Made by a program: the position numbers and the translations under genes
The notes under the pieces: model-generated
Databases searched by the model: none
Told to the model about the DNA's origin: nothing
What the model saw: the letters and a program-made list of their open reading frames with translations, nothing else
Assembly: GCF_014649655.1 (NCBI RefSeq)
Contig: NZ_BMTL01000004.1
Location: 1-64,000, forward strand
Direction: 5' to 3'
DNA length: 64,000 bases
From: Streptomyces humidus
GTDB taxonomy: Bacteria; Actinomycetota; Actinomycetes; Streptomycetales; Streptomycetaceae
Shown: one piece after another, positions 24,411 through 34,100 of the stretch
Layout: every line of letters starts with the position of its first letter
Position numbering within the stretch: the stretch's first letter is position 1

Positions 24411-26500
24411 CCGGACCAGCGGTGAACGGGGCGCACACGGAGCAGGACGACGTCGCCGCCCCCGAGTACACCGTCCTGCCCGCCGCCTCCGCGGGCACCA
24501 TCCCGTCGACCGCCTCCGCGACCGCGGACACCGCCGCGCCGGACGGGACCGCCGCGCTGCTCGCCCGGCTCGCCGCGCTGCGGGACGGGGTCGGCGTGCT
24601 GGTCGACCATCGCGCCGCCGGCGACCCCACCGCCGCCGACCCGCTGCGCGGCCTGTACCTCTCGGACGAGGCGGTACGCCACTACCTCACGGGCGGGACG
24701 CCCGAACCCGCCGACGGCCTCCTCCCGGCCGGCCACGACGCCCTCACCGGCCTCGCCGTCCGGCTCCGCCTGACCGACCTGGACGCCGCGATCCTCCTCG
24801 TCGCGCTGGCACCCGACCTGGACCGGTCCTTCGAACCGCTCTACGGCTACCTCAACGACGACGTGAGCAGACGGCGCGCCACCGTGGGACTCGCCCTCGA
24901 CCTGTGCGGGACGCCCGCCCACCTGGCTCCGGCCCGTGCCCGGTTCCACGCCTCGGCGCCACTGCGCGCGTACGGACTGCTGGACGTCGAGGAGCCCGAA
25001 CGGCCCTTCCTGTCACGCTCGTTGCGCGTACCCGACCGGCTGCTCGGCCATCTGCTGGGCGACGACACCCCGGACCCCGCACTGCACGGCCGGCTGCACC
25101 CGCTGCCCCCGCCGCTGCCGGAGGACGAGGAGCTCGCCGGCCGGCTGGCACAACGGCTGCGCACGGGCCGTCCGTTCACCGCCTACCTGCGCGAACACCG
25201 GGAGGGCGACGGCCTCGCCGCGATCGGCTCCGCCCTGCGGACAGCAGGCGTCGACGCCCTGCGCTTCACCGGCGCCGAGGACCACGTCCCCGCGCTGCTG
25301 CGCGAGGCGCGCCTCGGCGGCCGGGCGGTGGTCCTGTCCGGCCTGCCGGACCGGCCGGGTCCGCTGATCGACGCGCTGGCGGACGCACCCGACGTCACCG
25401 TGCTGCTCACCGACCCGCGCCCCTACGACCCGCACTGGACGGCCCGCGACCCGCTCGTGCTGGAGGCCCCCCGCCGCCGGGCAGGCGGGACGGCGGCCTG
25501 GGCCGCGGCGCTCGACGCGGCGGGCGGCCCCGTCGCGCCCGGCTTCGACCTCGCCGCCACCGTCGCCCCCTACCGCCTCGGCGGCGAGCGGGTCGCGCGG
25601 GCCGCGCACGCCGCCGCCGCCCTGGCCGCGTTCGAGGGCGGCCCGCTCACCGCCGGCCATGTGCGGCGCGCCGCCCGGCAGCAGTCGGCGTCCGGGCTGG
25701 AACAGCACGCGCGCCGGATCCGGCCCGACGTCGGCTGGGAGGACCTCGTCCTGCCCGAGCGGCCACTGACCCAGCTGCACGAACTGGCCCTGCGCGCCCG
25801 GCACCGCGACCGCGTCCTCGGCGACTGGCGGCTCAGCGCGGGAGGCGGGCGCGGCCGGGGCGTGCTCGGTCTGTTCGCGGGCGAGTCCGGCACCGGCAAG
25901 ACGCTGTCCGCCGAGGTCGTCGCCGCCGAACTCGGGCTCGACCTGTACGTCGTCCAGTTGTCCTCGGTCGTCGACAAGTACGTCGGCGAGACCGAGAAGA
26001 ACCTGGAGCGCATCTTCACCGAGGCCGACCGTACCGACGCCGTGCTGCTCTTCGACGAGGCCGACGCCGTCTTCGGCAAGCGCTCGGAGGTCAAGGACGC
26101 GCACGACAAGTACGCCAACATGGAGAGCGCCTACCTGCTCCAGCGACTGGAGTCCTTCGACGGCATCGCGCTGCTCACCACCAACCTGCGCGCCAACATC
26201 GACGAGGCGTTCACCCGCCGCCTCGACCTCGTGGTCGACTTCCCGTTCCCCGACGCAGGCCAGCGGCTCGCGCTGTGGCGGCACGGGCTCGCCCATGTGC
26301 CGTGCGTGGCCGGCGTCGACCCCGAGCCGCTGGCCAGGGACTTCGAGCTGGCCGGGGGCTCGATCCGCAGCGCGGTCGTCACCGCCGCCTATCTCGCCGC
26401 CGGACGCGACGAGCCGGTCGGCGACGGCGACCTGCTGGAGGGGGCCCGCCGCGAGTACCGCAAGGCGGGCCGCCTGGTGCCGGGTGAGGCCAACTGGTAG
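24407..26500 (+). CDS. cis15: CIS-associated AAA+ ATPase (Cis15/Pvc15-like)
   Basis: A 697-residue ATPase. The first two thirds are a winged-helix and inactive-AAA-like region found in eCIS ATPases. The C-terminal AAA+ module carries Walker A GESGTGKT (492-499), Walker B LLFDEADAVFGKR (with Asp550 and Glu551) and the sensor region LLTTNLRANIDEAFTRR. In related systems this ATPase is needed for assembly or disassembly of the particle rather than being part of it. Start GTG 24407 overlaps the cis16 stop. A strong terminator follows at 26501. Confidence 0.92.
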   Translation: MTGPAVNGAHTEQDDVAAPEYTVLPAASAGTIPSTASATADTAAPDGTAALLARLAALRDGVGVLVDHRAAGDPTAADPLRGLYLSDEAVRHYLTGGTPEPADGLLPAGHDALTGLAVRLRLTDLDAAILLVALAPDLDRSFEPLYGYLNDDVSRRRATVGLALDLCGTPAHLAPARARFHASAPLRAYGLLDVEEPERPFLSRSLRVPDRLLGHLLGDDTPDPALHGRLHPLPPPLPEDEELAGRLAQRLRTGRPFTAYLREHREGDGLAAIGSALRTAGVDALRFTGAEDHVPALLREARLGGRAVVLSGLPDRPGPLIDALADAPDVTVLLTDPRPYDPHWTARDPLVLEAPRRRAGGTAAWAAALDAAGGPVAPGFDLAATVAPYRLGGERVARAAHAAAALAAFEGGPLTAGHVRRAARQQSASGLEQHARRIRPDVGWEDLVLPERPLTQLHELALRARHRDRVLGDWRLSAGGGRGRGVLGLFAGESGTGKTLSAEVVAAELGLDLYVVQLSSVVDKYVGETEKNLERIFTEADRTDAVLLFDEADAVFGKRSEVKDAHDKYANMESAYLLQRLESFDGIALLTTNLRANIDEAFTRRLDLVVDFPFPDAGQRLALWRHGLAHVPCVAGVDPEPLARDFELAGGSIRSAVVTAAYLAAGRDEPVGDGDLLEGARREYRKAGRLVPGEANW

Positions 26501-26518
26501 ACGCCGCAAGGCGTTTTT
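26501..26518 (+). terminator. Intrinsic terminator of the cis16-cis15 operon
   Basis: ACGCC-GCAA-GGCGT (26501-26514) followed by TTTTT starts directly after the cis15 stop. The GCAA tetraloop and T-run make it one of the clearest terminators in the window. Confidence 0.85.
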
Positions 26519-26628
26519 GGGCCGATGCCGGTTCGTGCCGGTGCGGTCTGCGGCGCCGTCGCGGTGGTGCCGGGCGTCGGCCGGCGGGGACGGTCGGGCG
26601 ACGCCGGGCGGGGACGGTCGGAAAAGAG

Positions 26629-26673
26629 CCGGGCACGACCGCTCGCCCCAGGGGGACGGCCGGCCGTGCCCGG
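26629..26673 (-). terminator. Terminator of cisA
   Basis: CCGGGCACG at 26629-26637 pairs with 26665-26673. On the minus strand the stem is followed by CTCTTTTCC, giving a T-rich tail just past the cisA stop. Confidence 0.6.
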
Positions 26674-26682
26674 TGAGCCCGC

Positions 26683-28095
26683 TCAGACCGTGAAGCGGAC
26701 GGCCTCCAGCTGGAGCCGGTCCTGCATCGGGCTGCCGCCGTAGATCCAGTCGCCCGGCTTGGTGCATCCGTTGCCCAGCCAGCCCCGGTCCTTGATGTGC
26801 GGGTTCTGGCAGACGGAGCCCTCCTTCGTCTTGATGGTGAATCCCTCCATGACCGACACCGCCGGCTTGCTGGAGCCCATGTACATGTCGACGCCGTCGG
26901 ACGCCTTCGACCACTTGTCGCCGGTCAGCCAGCCGCCGTCCACATGAGCGGCGTTGCCCGTGACGCCGCCCGTCCGGGCCGTGGCGATGTTGAGGGCCTT
27001 GATGGCCAGGCCCTTGCCGGTGGTGCCGGCGATCGCGCCGTCGCAGACCGGGTCCTGCCAGCCCTTGTCCTCCACGTACGCGCGGTAGCAGATGTGCCGC
27101 CCGTCGCTGCGCGCCGCCAGCTTGTTCACGGCGACGGCCGCGGTCTCCTTCTTGGGCGGCGCCGGCTTCTTCGACTCCTCGCCGCCGCCACCGCCACCGC
27201 CGGCGCCGCCGTCGCCCGCCTGGTTGCTCACCGGGGCCTCGGGCACCTGCGGGGCCGTCGGGGTGGGCACCAGGGGCGGTGGGGCGGGCGTGGCCGAGGG
27301 GCTGGGCGCCAGCGTGTTGACGTCCGCCTGCGCGACCTTCTCCGACGCCAGGCTGCGCACCTGCGGCTTGTAGGCCAGCCAGATCATGACGAACGCGATC
27401 GCCAGGGCCACGGTGAGGCTGAGCGCCGTGGCCAGCCAGCGCGGCAGGAACCCGCGCTGCACGAACGTGCCGTCCACCGACAGCGGCACCGCGCCCGACC
27501 GCTGCACGTTCAGCGTGTACGGCTGCTCCTCCTTCGACCCGAACCAGATGATCCGGCGGGGCCGCAGCGTGGTGTCGACGAACACCGCGCGCCCCGGCTC
27601 GATCTGGACGCTGCCCGGCTGGAGGTCGTACGAGAGCCGGTCGCCGGTGTCGCTGCCGCTCAGCGAGGCGGTGACGCGGGTGTTGCCGATGTTGTCGACG
27701 GCGAGCCGGGGCCGGCCCCGGAAGCGTCCCTTCACGGTCGGCGGCACCAGTTCGGCCCGCACCTCCGTGAACGGCGTGACCGTCAGGTTCCCCTCCGGCA
27801 CGGTCACCGCGTCCGGATGTTCGGTCGGCGTGATGCGCACCGCGTAGGGGTTGGGGCCGGCCGTCGCGTCCGGCGTGCGCGGCGGCGCGAACGTCAGCTC
27901 CACCGTCCCCGTCGTCCCCGGATACAGCCGCAGCGTCGGCGGCTCCACCGTCGTCCACGGCGCGACCGCGCCCACGGGCTCGAAGCGGTACTCGTCGACC
28001 ACGTCGCCGGTGTTGCGCACGCGCAGCCGCACGGTCGCCCTGCTGCCGGGATCGACGGTGACGGAAGAGGGTTCCAGGGAAGTCCACAGGCTCAC
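26683..28095 (-). CDS. cisA: CIS-associated membrane protein with Ig-like and ChW-like domains (CisA-like)
   Basis: A 470-residue single-pass membrane protein. Residues 1 to about 210 are beta-rich Ig-like domains (VRNTGDVVDEYRFEPVG, FAPPRTPDATAGPNPYAVRI). The one membrane helix is at 221-242 with basic residues before it, which argues that the Ig domains face the cytoplasm. A Pro- and Gly-rich linker then leads to ChW-like repeats at about 345-470 (GWQDPVCDGAIAGTTGKG, DRGWLGNGCTKPGDWIYGG) facing the wall. It matches my recollection of CisA, the membrane protein linked to CIS docking and cell death in Streptomyces. It is opposite in strand to the structural operon, with its own terminator. 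Confidence 0.8.
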   Translation of the reverse strand: MSLWTSLEPSSVTVDPGSRATVRLRVRNTGDVVDEYRFEPVGAVAPWTTVEPPTLRLYPGTTGTVELTFAPPRTPDATAGPNPYAVRITPTEHPDAVTVPEGNLTVTPFTEVRAELVPPTVKGRFRGRPRLAVDNIGNTRVTASLSGSDTGDRLSYDLQPGSVQIEPGRAVFVDTTLRPRRIIWFGSKEEQPYTLNVQRSGAVPLSVDGTFVQRGFLPRWLATALSLTVALAIAFVMIWLAYKPQVRSLASEKVAQADVNTLAPSPSATPAPPPLVPTPTAPQVPEAPVSNQAGDGGAGGGGGGGEESKKPAPPKKETAAVAVNKLAARSDGRHICYRAYVEDKGWQDPVCDGAIAGTTGKGLAIKALNIATARTGGVTGNAAHVDGGWLTGDKWSKASDGVDMYMGSSKPAVSVMEGFTIKTKEGSVCQNPHIKDRGWLGNGCTKPGDWIYGGSPMQDRLQLEAVRFTV

Positions 28096-28417
28096 GCGCC
28101 GACGCTACGGGGAGGGCGCGTCCGGCGTCAGAGGCGGAAGGGCAGGCCACCCTGCCCGCCGACCCCCGGCCGACTGCCCGGAAGTCCCCGGGAACCCCCG
28201 AAGTCCCGGGCCCCCGGTCCGGCCCCGGCCGGGGCGGGCGGGGTGGTGCGGCGGTGACAGGGGGCGCGGCCGTGCCGACGGGCGGGCGCGGCCGGCACGG
28301 GACTGCCCGCGGGGGCAGGCGAAGTGCCCCGGAGTGTGCACCGGGGGACGTTTCGGCGTACGCGCTTCGCGCGTGACGGTGAGAACGTCCTGACGCGTAC
28401 CCCGAGGAGAGCACAGC
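28096..28417. promoter_or_regulatory. 322-base divergent promoter region between cisA and the sheath gene
   Basis: It holds the promoters of cisA (minus) and the structural operon (plus). An 18-base inverted repeat at 28140-28157 nearly matches the one upstream of cis16. ACGCGC-TTC-GCGCGT near 28361-28375 is a further small palindrome, nearer the sheath start. GAGGAG lies about seven bases before the sheath ATG. I see no convincing -35/-10 pair. Confidence 0.5.
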
Positions 28418-30010
28418 ATGCCGTCCTACCTGTCGCCCGGCGTATACGTCGAGGAGGTGGCCAGCGGCTCCCGCCCGATCGAGGGGGTGGGCACCTCGGT
28501 GGCGGCCTTCGTCGGGCTCGCCCCGACCGGCCCGCTCAACGAGCCGACCCTGGTGACCAACTGGACCCAGTACGTGGCGGCTTTCGGTGACTTCACCGAC
28601 GGCTACTACCTCGCGCACTCCGTGTACGGGTTCTTCAACAACGGCGGCTCGGCGGCCTACGTCGTCCGCGTGGGCGGCTCGCCCGCCGGCGCCGCCGGGG
28701 ACGCCAAGTCCCCCGCCGCGGTGGCCGGTCCGGGCTCCGCGCCCGCCGCGCTCCCGGCCGGCGAGCCGAAGCAGCTCGGCACCTTCACCGTGACGGCGCT
28801 GGCGTCGGGCGACAGCGGCGGCCCGCTGAGCGTCGAGGTCGCCGACGCCGAGGGCGAGGGCCCCGCCGAGCGGTTCAAGCTGATCGTCAAGGACGGCGAC
28901 AAGCCCGTCGAGACCTTCGACGTGAGCGCGAAGAAGGGCAACCGCTCCTACGTCGTCACGCAGGTCAAGGAACGCTCCAGGCTGATCACCGTGGCCGAGG
29001 CCGCGCCCGCCGCGCAGCTGGCCCGGCCGGAGAACCAGACGGTCGCCCTGCCGGCCGCGCCCTCCGCCGCCCCCGCCGCGCCGACGCAGGAGAACGCCCC
29101 GGTCGGCCCCGCGCAGTACCTGGGCGACAGCTCGGACCGCACCGGCTTCGGCGGCCTGGAGGCCGTCGACGAGGTGTCCATGGTCGCCGTCCCCGACCTC
29201 ATGGCCGCCTACCAGCGCGGCGCGATCGACCTGGAGTCCGTCAAGGCCGTCCAGCTCGGCCTGATCGCGCACTGCGAGCTGATGGGCGACCGCGTCGCGA
29301 TCATCGACCCGCCGCCCGGCCTCAACGCGCGTCAGATCCGCGTCTGGCGCCAGGAGACGGCCGGTTACGACTCCAAGTACGCGGCGCTGTACTACCCGTG
29401 GATCAAGTCCTTCGACCCGGCGGCGGGCCAGGCCCGGCTGATCCCGCCGAGCGGCCACGTGGCCGGCGTGTGGGCCCGCAACGACTCCGAGCGCGGCGTC
29501 CACAAGGCCCCGGCCAACGAGGTCGTCCGCGGTGCGGTGGACCTGGAGATCCAGATCACGCGCGGCGAGCAGGACCTGCTCAACCCGATCGGCGTCAACT
29601 GCATCCGCGCGTTCCCCGGCCGCGGCATCCGCATCTGGGGCGCCCGCACGCTGTCCTCCGACCCGGCCTGGCGCTACCTCAACGTCCGCCGGTACTTCAA
29701 CTACCTGGAGGAGTCGATCCTGATCGGCACCCAGTGGGTGGTGTTCGAGCCGAACGACCACGCCCTGTGGGCCCGGATCCGGCGCAACGTCTCGGCGTTC
29801 CTGGTGAACGAGTGGCGCTCGGGCGCGTTGTTCGGCGCCCGCCCCGAGGAGGCGTTCTACGTCAAGTGCGACGAGGAGTCCAACCCGCCGGAGTCGGTCG
29901 ACCTCGGCCGGGTGGTCTGCGAGATCGGCATCGCGCCCGTGAAGCCCGCCGAGTTCGTGATCTTCCGCCTGGCCCAGTTCCAGAGCGGCAGCGGGGAGCT
30001 CGAGGAGTAG
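28418..30010 (+). CDS. cis2: CIS contractile sheath protein (Cis2)
   Basis: A 530-residue phage-tail-sheath protein. The N-terminus MPSYLSPGVYVEEVASGSRP (with PIEGVGTSVAAFVG next) is the standard sheath handshake strand. The C-terminal core with GIRIWGARTLSSDPAWRYLN, NVRRYFNYLEESI and WVVFEPND is the subtilisin-like sheath fold seen in R-pyocin, PVC and AFP sheaths. An Ala/Pro-rich insertion at about 90-240 probably forms the outer domain. Contraction of this protein drives the inner tube. The tube gene follows after 72 bases. A single sheath gene is present, where Photorhabdus PVC clusters have three. Confidence 0.95.
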   Translation: MPSYLSPGVYVEEVASGSRPIEGVGTSVAAFVGLAPTGPLNEPTLVTNWTQYVAAFGDFTDGYYLAHSVYGFFNNGGSAAYVVRVGGSPAGAAGDAKSPAAVAGPGSAPAALPAGEPKQLGTFTVTALASGDSGGPLSVEVADAEGEGPAERFKLIVKDGDKPVETFDVSAKKGNRSYVVTQVKERSRLITVAEAAPAAQLARPENQTVALPAAPSAAPAAPTQENAPVGPAQYLGDSSDRTGFGGLEAVDEVSMVAVPDLMAAYQRGAIDLESVKAVQLGLIAHCELMGDRVAIIDPPPGLNARQIRVWRQETAGYDSKYAALYYPWIKSFDPAAGQARLIPPSGHVAGVWARNDSERGVHKAPANEVVRGAVDLEIQITRGEQDLLNPIGVNCIRAFPGRGIRIWGARTLSSDPAWRYLNVRRYFNYLEESILIGTQWVVFEPNDHALWARIRRNVSAFLVNEWRSGALFGARPEEAFYVKCDEESNPPESVDLGRVVCEIGIAPVKPAEFVIFRLAQFQSGSGELEE

Positions 30011-30082
30011 CCGAGCGGGCCGTCGCCCCCTCCCTCCGGACCCGTACCGCTCCGCAGTCAACTCCCTTAGAAGGAAAGCCAG

Positions 30083-30526
30083 ATGAGTCTCCAGCCGGGT
30101 GACGCCCTCACTTCACACAATTTCGGCCTGCAGATCGACGGCGTGATGGTCGAGTACCTCGCCGAGGTCAGCGGCCTCAGCATCGAGCAGGACGTCATCG
30201 AGTACCAGCAGGTCTCCGCCCAGGGGAAGCCCGTCACCAAGAAGCTGCCGGGCGTGAAGAAGGCCGGCACCTGCACGGTCGTGCGCGGCATGACCCAGTC
30301 CGCGGCGTTCAACCAGTGGATCACCGAGTCGATCAACGGCGTGATGGGCACGGCCCGCAAGAACGCCACGATCATGGTCATGGACTACATGAACAACCCG
30401 GTCAAGCGGTACAACATGCGCAACGCCTGGTGCAGCAAGATCGACACCAGCACCGTCAAGGCGGGCGAGGCGTCCGCGCTGACCGAGACCGTGACGATCA
30501 CGTTCGAAGAACTGGTCATCGAGTAA
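30083..30526 (+). CDS. cis1a: CIS inner tube protein (Cis1a, T4 gp19-like)
   Basis: A 147-residue Hcp-like tube protein: SHNFGLQIDGVMVEYLAEVS followed by GLSIEQDVIEYQQ, and the closing EASALTETVTITFEELVIE are typical of gp19-family tube subunits. The ATG follows AGAAGGAAAG. It overlaps the next gene by one base (TAATG). A second, diverged tube paralogue lies at 35255; in PVC-type systems the second tube type connects to the baseplate. Confidence 0.95.
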   Translation: MSLQPGDALTSHNFGLQIDGVMVEYLAEVSGLSIEQDVIEYQQVSAQGKPVTKKLPGVKKAGTCTVVRGMTQSAAFNQWITESINGVMGTARKNATIMVMDYMNNPVKRYNMRNAWCSKIDTSTVKAGEASALTETVTITFEELVIE

Positions 30527-31020
30527 TGCGGCGTACGGCTGTCCGGGCGGCGGCGGGCGGGGAGCCGCAGGAGGCGCTCCCGGCCACCGCCGTGCCCGAG
30601 TCCGCACCGGCCGCGGTCCCCGCCGCGGTCCCCGCACCGGCGGCGTACCGGCTGCAGACGGAGTTCCCCTTCGAACTGCCGCGCGGCTATGTCGACGAGG
30701 CGGGCACGGTCCACCGCGAGGGCGTGATGCGGCTGGCGACGGCGCGGGACGAACTGGTCCCGCTCCGCGACATCCGCGTCCAGGAGAATCCGGCGTACCT
30801 GTCGGTGGTCCTGCTCGGCCGGGTCATCACCCGGCTCGGCACGCTGCCCCTCGTCCACGACGGGATCGTGGAGAACATGTTCGCCTCGGACCTGGCGTTC
30901 CTCCAGGACTTCTACCGCCAGGTCAACGCCGAGGGGCACACCCGCGCCTCGGTGCGCTGCCCCCACTGCTCGGAGCCCTTCGAGGTGGAACTCGGCGGGA
31001 GCCGCCTGGGGGAATCGTGA
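30526..31020 (+). CDS. Putative CIS tail-assembly protein with C-terminal zinc ribbon
   Basis: A 164-residue protein. About 45 Ala/Pro-rich residues precede the conserved core (LQTEFPFELPRGYVDEAGTV, REGVMRLATARDELVPL, ENPAYLSVVLLGRVITRLGT). The C-terminus ends in RCPHCSEPFEVEL, half of a zinc ribbon; the missing second CxxC could come from a partner or dimer. Genes of this type follow the first tube gene in actinobacterial CIS clusters and resemble phage tail-assembly chaperone genes. Its start overlaps the tube stop and its stop overlaps DUF6760. Confidence 0.7.
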   Translation: MRRTAVRAAAGGEPQEALPATAVPESAPAAVPAAVPAPAAYRLQTEFPFELPRGYVDEAGTVHREGVMRLATARDELVPLRDIRVQENPAYLSVVLLGRVITRLGTLPLVHDGIVENMFASDLAFLQDFYRQVNAEGHTRASVRCPHCSEPFEVELGGSRLGES

Positions 31021-31175
31021 CGTACGCGACCGACCGGCTGCACGAGGAGATCGCGTACGTCGCCTACCACTTCCACTGGAGCCAGGACGACATCCTGGAC
31101 CTGGAACACCACGACCGGCGCCGCTACGCCGACCAGATCGCTTCCCTGGTGACCCGGGGCGGGGCGGAGGGCTGA
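31017..31175 (+). CDS. DUF6760 small CIS protein
   Basis: A 52-residue protein from a GTG that overlaps the previous stop by four bases. The sequence (TDRLHEEIAYVAYHFHWSQD, then LEHHDRRRYADQIASL) is helical and charged, as in DUF6760, which I know only from CIS clusters. It resembles the short second product of phage tail-assembly genes, so it may act as a chaperone for the tube or the long protein that follows. The long gene starts four bases later. Confidence 0.75.
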   Translation: MTYATDRLHEEIAYVAYHFHWSQDDILDLEHHDRRRYADQIASLVTRGGAEG

Positions 31176-31178
31176 GGC

Positions 31179-34100
31179 ATGGGGTTCCTGGAACGACTGC
31201 GCGGCGGACGCGGGGGGCGCGGGGAGCCCGCCCAAGGCGGGAAGACGGGCGGCTCGGATCTCGGTGGCGTCGGCGCGGGAGCGCCGACGCCGGCCGGCGG
31301 GCCCGTCGCCGCTGCCGGTTCCGGCACCGGTCCGGTGGGGGACGGCGGTTCGGTGGGGGACGGCGGTTCGGGGGCGCGCGTCGTCCAGGCCGCCTGGCCC
31401 TCGCTCCCGCCCATCCGGCGGACGACGGCCACAGGACCGTCGGGCGTCGCCGACGCCGGGTTCGGCGGCCGGCTGGCCACCTGGCAGAACCCCTCCTTCA
31501 TGGACGTCCGCTCCCACACGGTGCTGGACGCGGCTCCCGGCGGCCTGATGAGCAGCCTGCGGGCGACTCCCGCGGCCACGGAGGCGGAGCCCGAACGGCC
31601 GGCCGCACCGCCCCGGGCGACACCGCTGCAACGCACGCCCTCGTCATCGCAGCCTCAGACGCCGACGGCTCCGGGACTGCTGCCTGCTCCGGCCCAGGGC
31701 CCGGCCCCGGACCGGCTCGGCCCCGCCGGTGCGCCCGGCCCGTCGTCGTCGTACTCGTACTCGTCCTCGTTCTCTTCGCCCTCGGCCTCGTCCTCGGCGT
31801 CGTCGAGCGCGTCCGCGCGCCCGTCCGTGGCGACGGCCCCGGCTCCTCCGGACGTCCCGGTGGTCGCCGCCCGTCCGGCGCAGACGTCCCGTCCCGCCGC
31901 CGTCTCCCCGGCGCGGGGCATCCGGGTGTCGCCCGCCGCCCCGCCTCCGGCGCGGGACCCGGCCCCGTTGACCAGGTCGACGTCCACGCCGGTCCAGCGG
32001 CGGACGCTGCCCGCCCGGGCGGCGACCGCCGCACCGTCCGCCGAGACGGGCGCGGCGCAGGCCTCGGGCCGGGCCACAGGCGCCGAGAGCGCCGGCCCGA
32101 CGACCGCCGAGGAACCGGCTCCGGGCCCGCGAGCCGCCACCGCCGCGGGTTCCGACGGGTCGACGACGGCGGACGGTACGCCTCCCGCGCCCTCGGGCGT
32201 CGAAGGTCGGCCGACGGCGGTCCAGCGGGCGGCGGCACCTTCGCCGACACCCTCGCCCTCGCCCTCGCCTTCGTCCTCGCCCTCGCGTGAAGGCGCCGGG
32301 CCCACCGTCCCCGTCTCCCGGGCGGCAGACGGGTCCCCGGCCGGTTCGCGCCCGGTCGCACTCCAGCGGACGGCGGCCGACCGGCATGAGGCGGCCGCGC
32401 CCGGCAGCAACGGCAGCAACGGCACGGAAGACAGGGCCACGGGCACGGCCATGGGCCGACCGGTCGTGGCGCAGCGGGCAGTCGAGGACCGGCAGGGAGC
32501 CATGCCGGCACCGACAGCGTCTGCGGCACCAGCACCGGCAGCGCCCGGCGGTGCCCGTGCGGGAGACAGGCCTGCGGCCGCCCGCCGGTCGGTGGAGGTC
32601 CAGCGGGCGGTGAGCCGACAGGACGCCGCCGCGCCCGACGGCTCCCGCGCGGGACAGGGGCGTACGCCCGCCCACCGTCCGGTGGAGATCCAGCGGACGG
32701 CGACCCCGCGTCGATCCGCCTCGTCCGACGCCTCTCCCGCGGAACACGGCCGCCCCACAACCGGCGTTACCCGTGCGGAAGGCGGCCCGGTGTCCGCACC
32801 GCGGCCGGTCGAGCCGCGGCGAGCGGCACCCCGCGACGAAACGGCCGCGCCCAGCAACTCCCGTGCCACAGACCGACCCTCGGCGCCCGCCGCACCCTCC
32901 ACGCCTGCCCCACCGCCGGTCCCGCTCCAGCGAGCGGTGACCCGGCACGCGGCGGACGTCACCGACGCCGGCCCGGCGCCGCTGAAGCGGGCGGTGCCGG
33001 GTGCGGGCCGCGACGCCGGCACGGCTTCCGCTTCCTCCGCTTCCTCGGCGGTGAGCGGTGTCGCGCCCGTCGTCGGCCCCACCTCCGCCCCTCCTGTCCC
33101 GGCGATCCCTGAGGTCTCCCGAGGAACAGCGCGGCCTCCCGCGGTCTCCGCCGGTCGGGGCGCGGCGACGGTTCCGTCCGCCGGCGCTCACTCCGTCCAA
33201 CGCGCGGTCGCGGGGCATGCGGTGCCGCCGTCCCCGAGCGGCGCTCCCGGCCCCTCCTCTCCCTCCGCGCCCCGGCCGTCCGCCGTGTCCCGTTCCTCCG
33301 CCGTGCCCGCCCCGCGCTCCGACGGGGCCGTGCCGCCTGCCCCGGTGAGCGGACGGGCCGCTCCCGCCTTCGGTCCCGCCCCCGTGCCCTCCGGGTCCCG
33401 CACCGGGTCGTCGGCCGACCGCGATTCCGGACCCGTTTCCGGCGCGGCCCCTCTTCACGGCTCCCTCGCCTCGCCCTCGCCCGCGTCCCCTTCCTCACCC
33501 TCGCCCTCGCCCTCTTCCGCTGCTTCCTCTCCCGCCGCCCCGCCCTCGGGCGGCAGCGGGCCTGCGACGCCCCTGGGCGTCCAGCGAGTGGCGACTCCGT
33601 CCGGCGCGGTCCCCGGGTCGCCGTCGGGCGAACCGGCCGGGACCCGGCCCCCTGCGACGGGCAACCCGGTTCCGCCGCCTGCCGGTTCGGCTCTCCCGCC
33701 CTCCTTCGCACGCCCCGCCGCCGGCCCGCCGCAGACCTCCGTCGGTTCCACGGCCGCGTCCGCGACCCCCGGGCCGACCGTTCAGCGGACCCCGGCCGGC
33801 CCCACCCCGCCCCGACGTCGGGCGGGCCTCGGCGCCCCGACGAACGTCCCCGCACCGGTCCCGCCGACGACGCCTGTCGCCACCGGCCCGGTGCCCGCGA
33901 CGCCCCCCGGCCTCAAGGCCCCCACCGCCCCCTCCGCCCCCTCCTCCCCCTCATCTTTCGACACCCCCCGTGCACGACCGGAGACGGCCCAGCGCTCGTC
34001 CACCCCTCTCGGCGTCCCCGTGCAGCGCGGCGTCGCGCCGACGCCCGCCGCGCGGCCCGCCGCCTCCGTCCCCGCACGCCCCCTGCTGGGCGCCCCGCTC

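Noticed and set aside
25013..30061. A 1682-codon open frame on the minus strand across the CIS genes
   Set aside because: It is a high-GC shadow of cis15, cisA and the sheath gene. It has no family motifs, and the genes it overlaps have clear ones.
31498..33458. Several 400-600 codon antisense frames opposite the disordered CIS protein
   Set aside because: Arg/Gly/Ala-rich shadows expected from Pro/Ser/Ala codons on the other strand; no ribosome-binding sites or folds.
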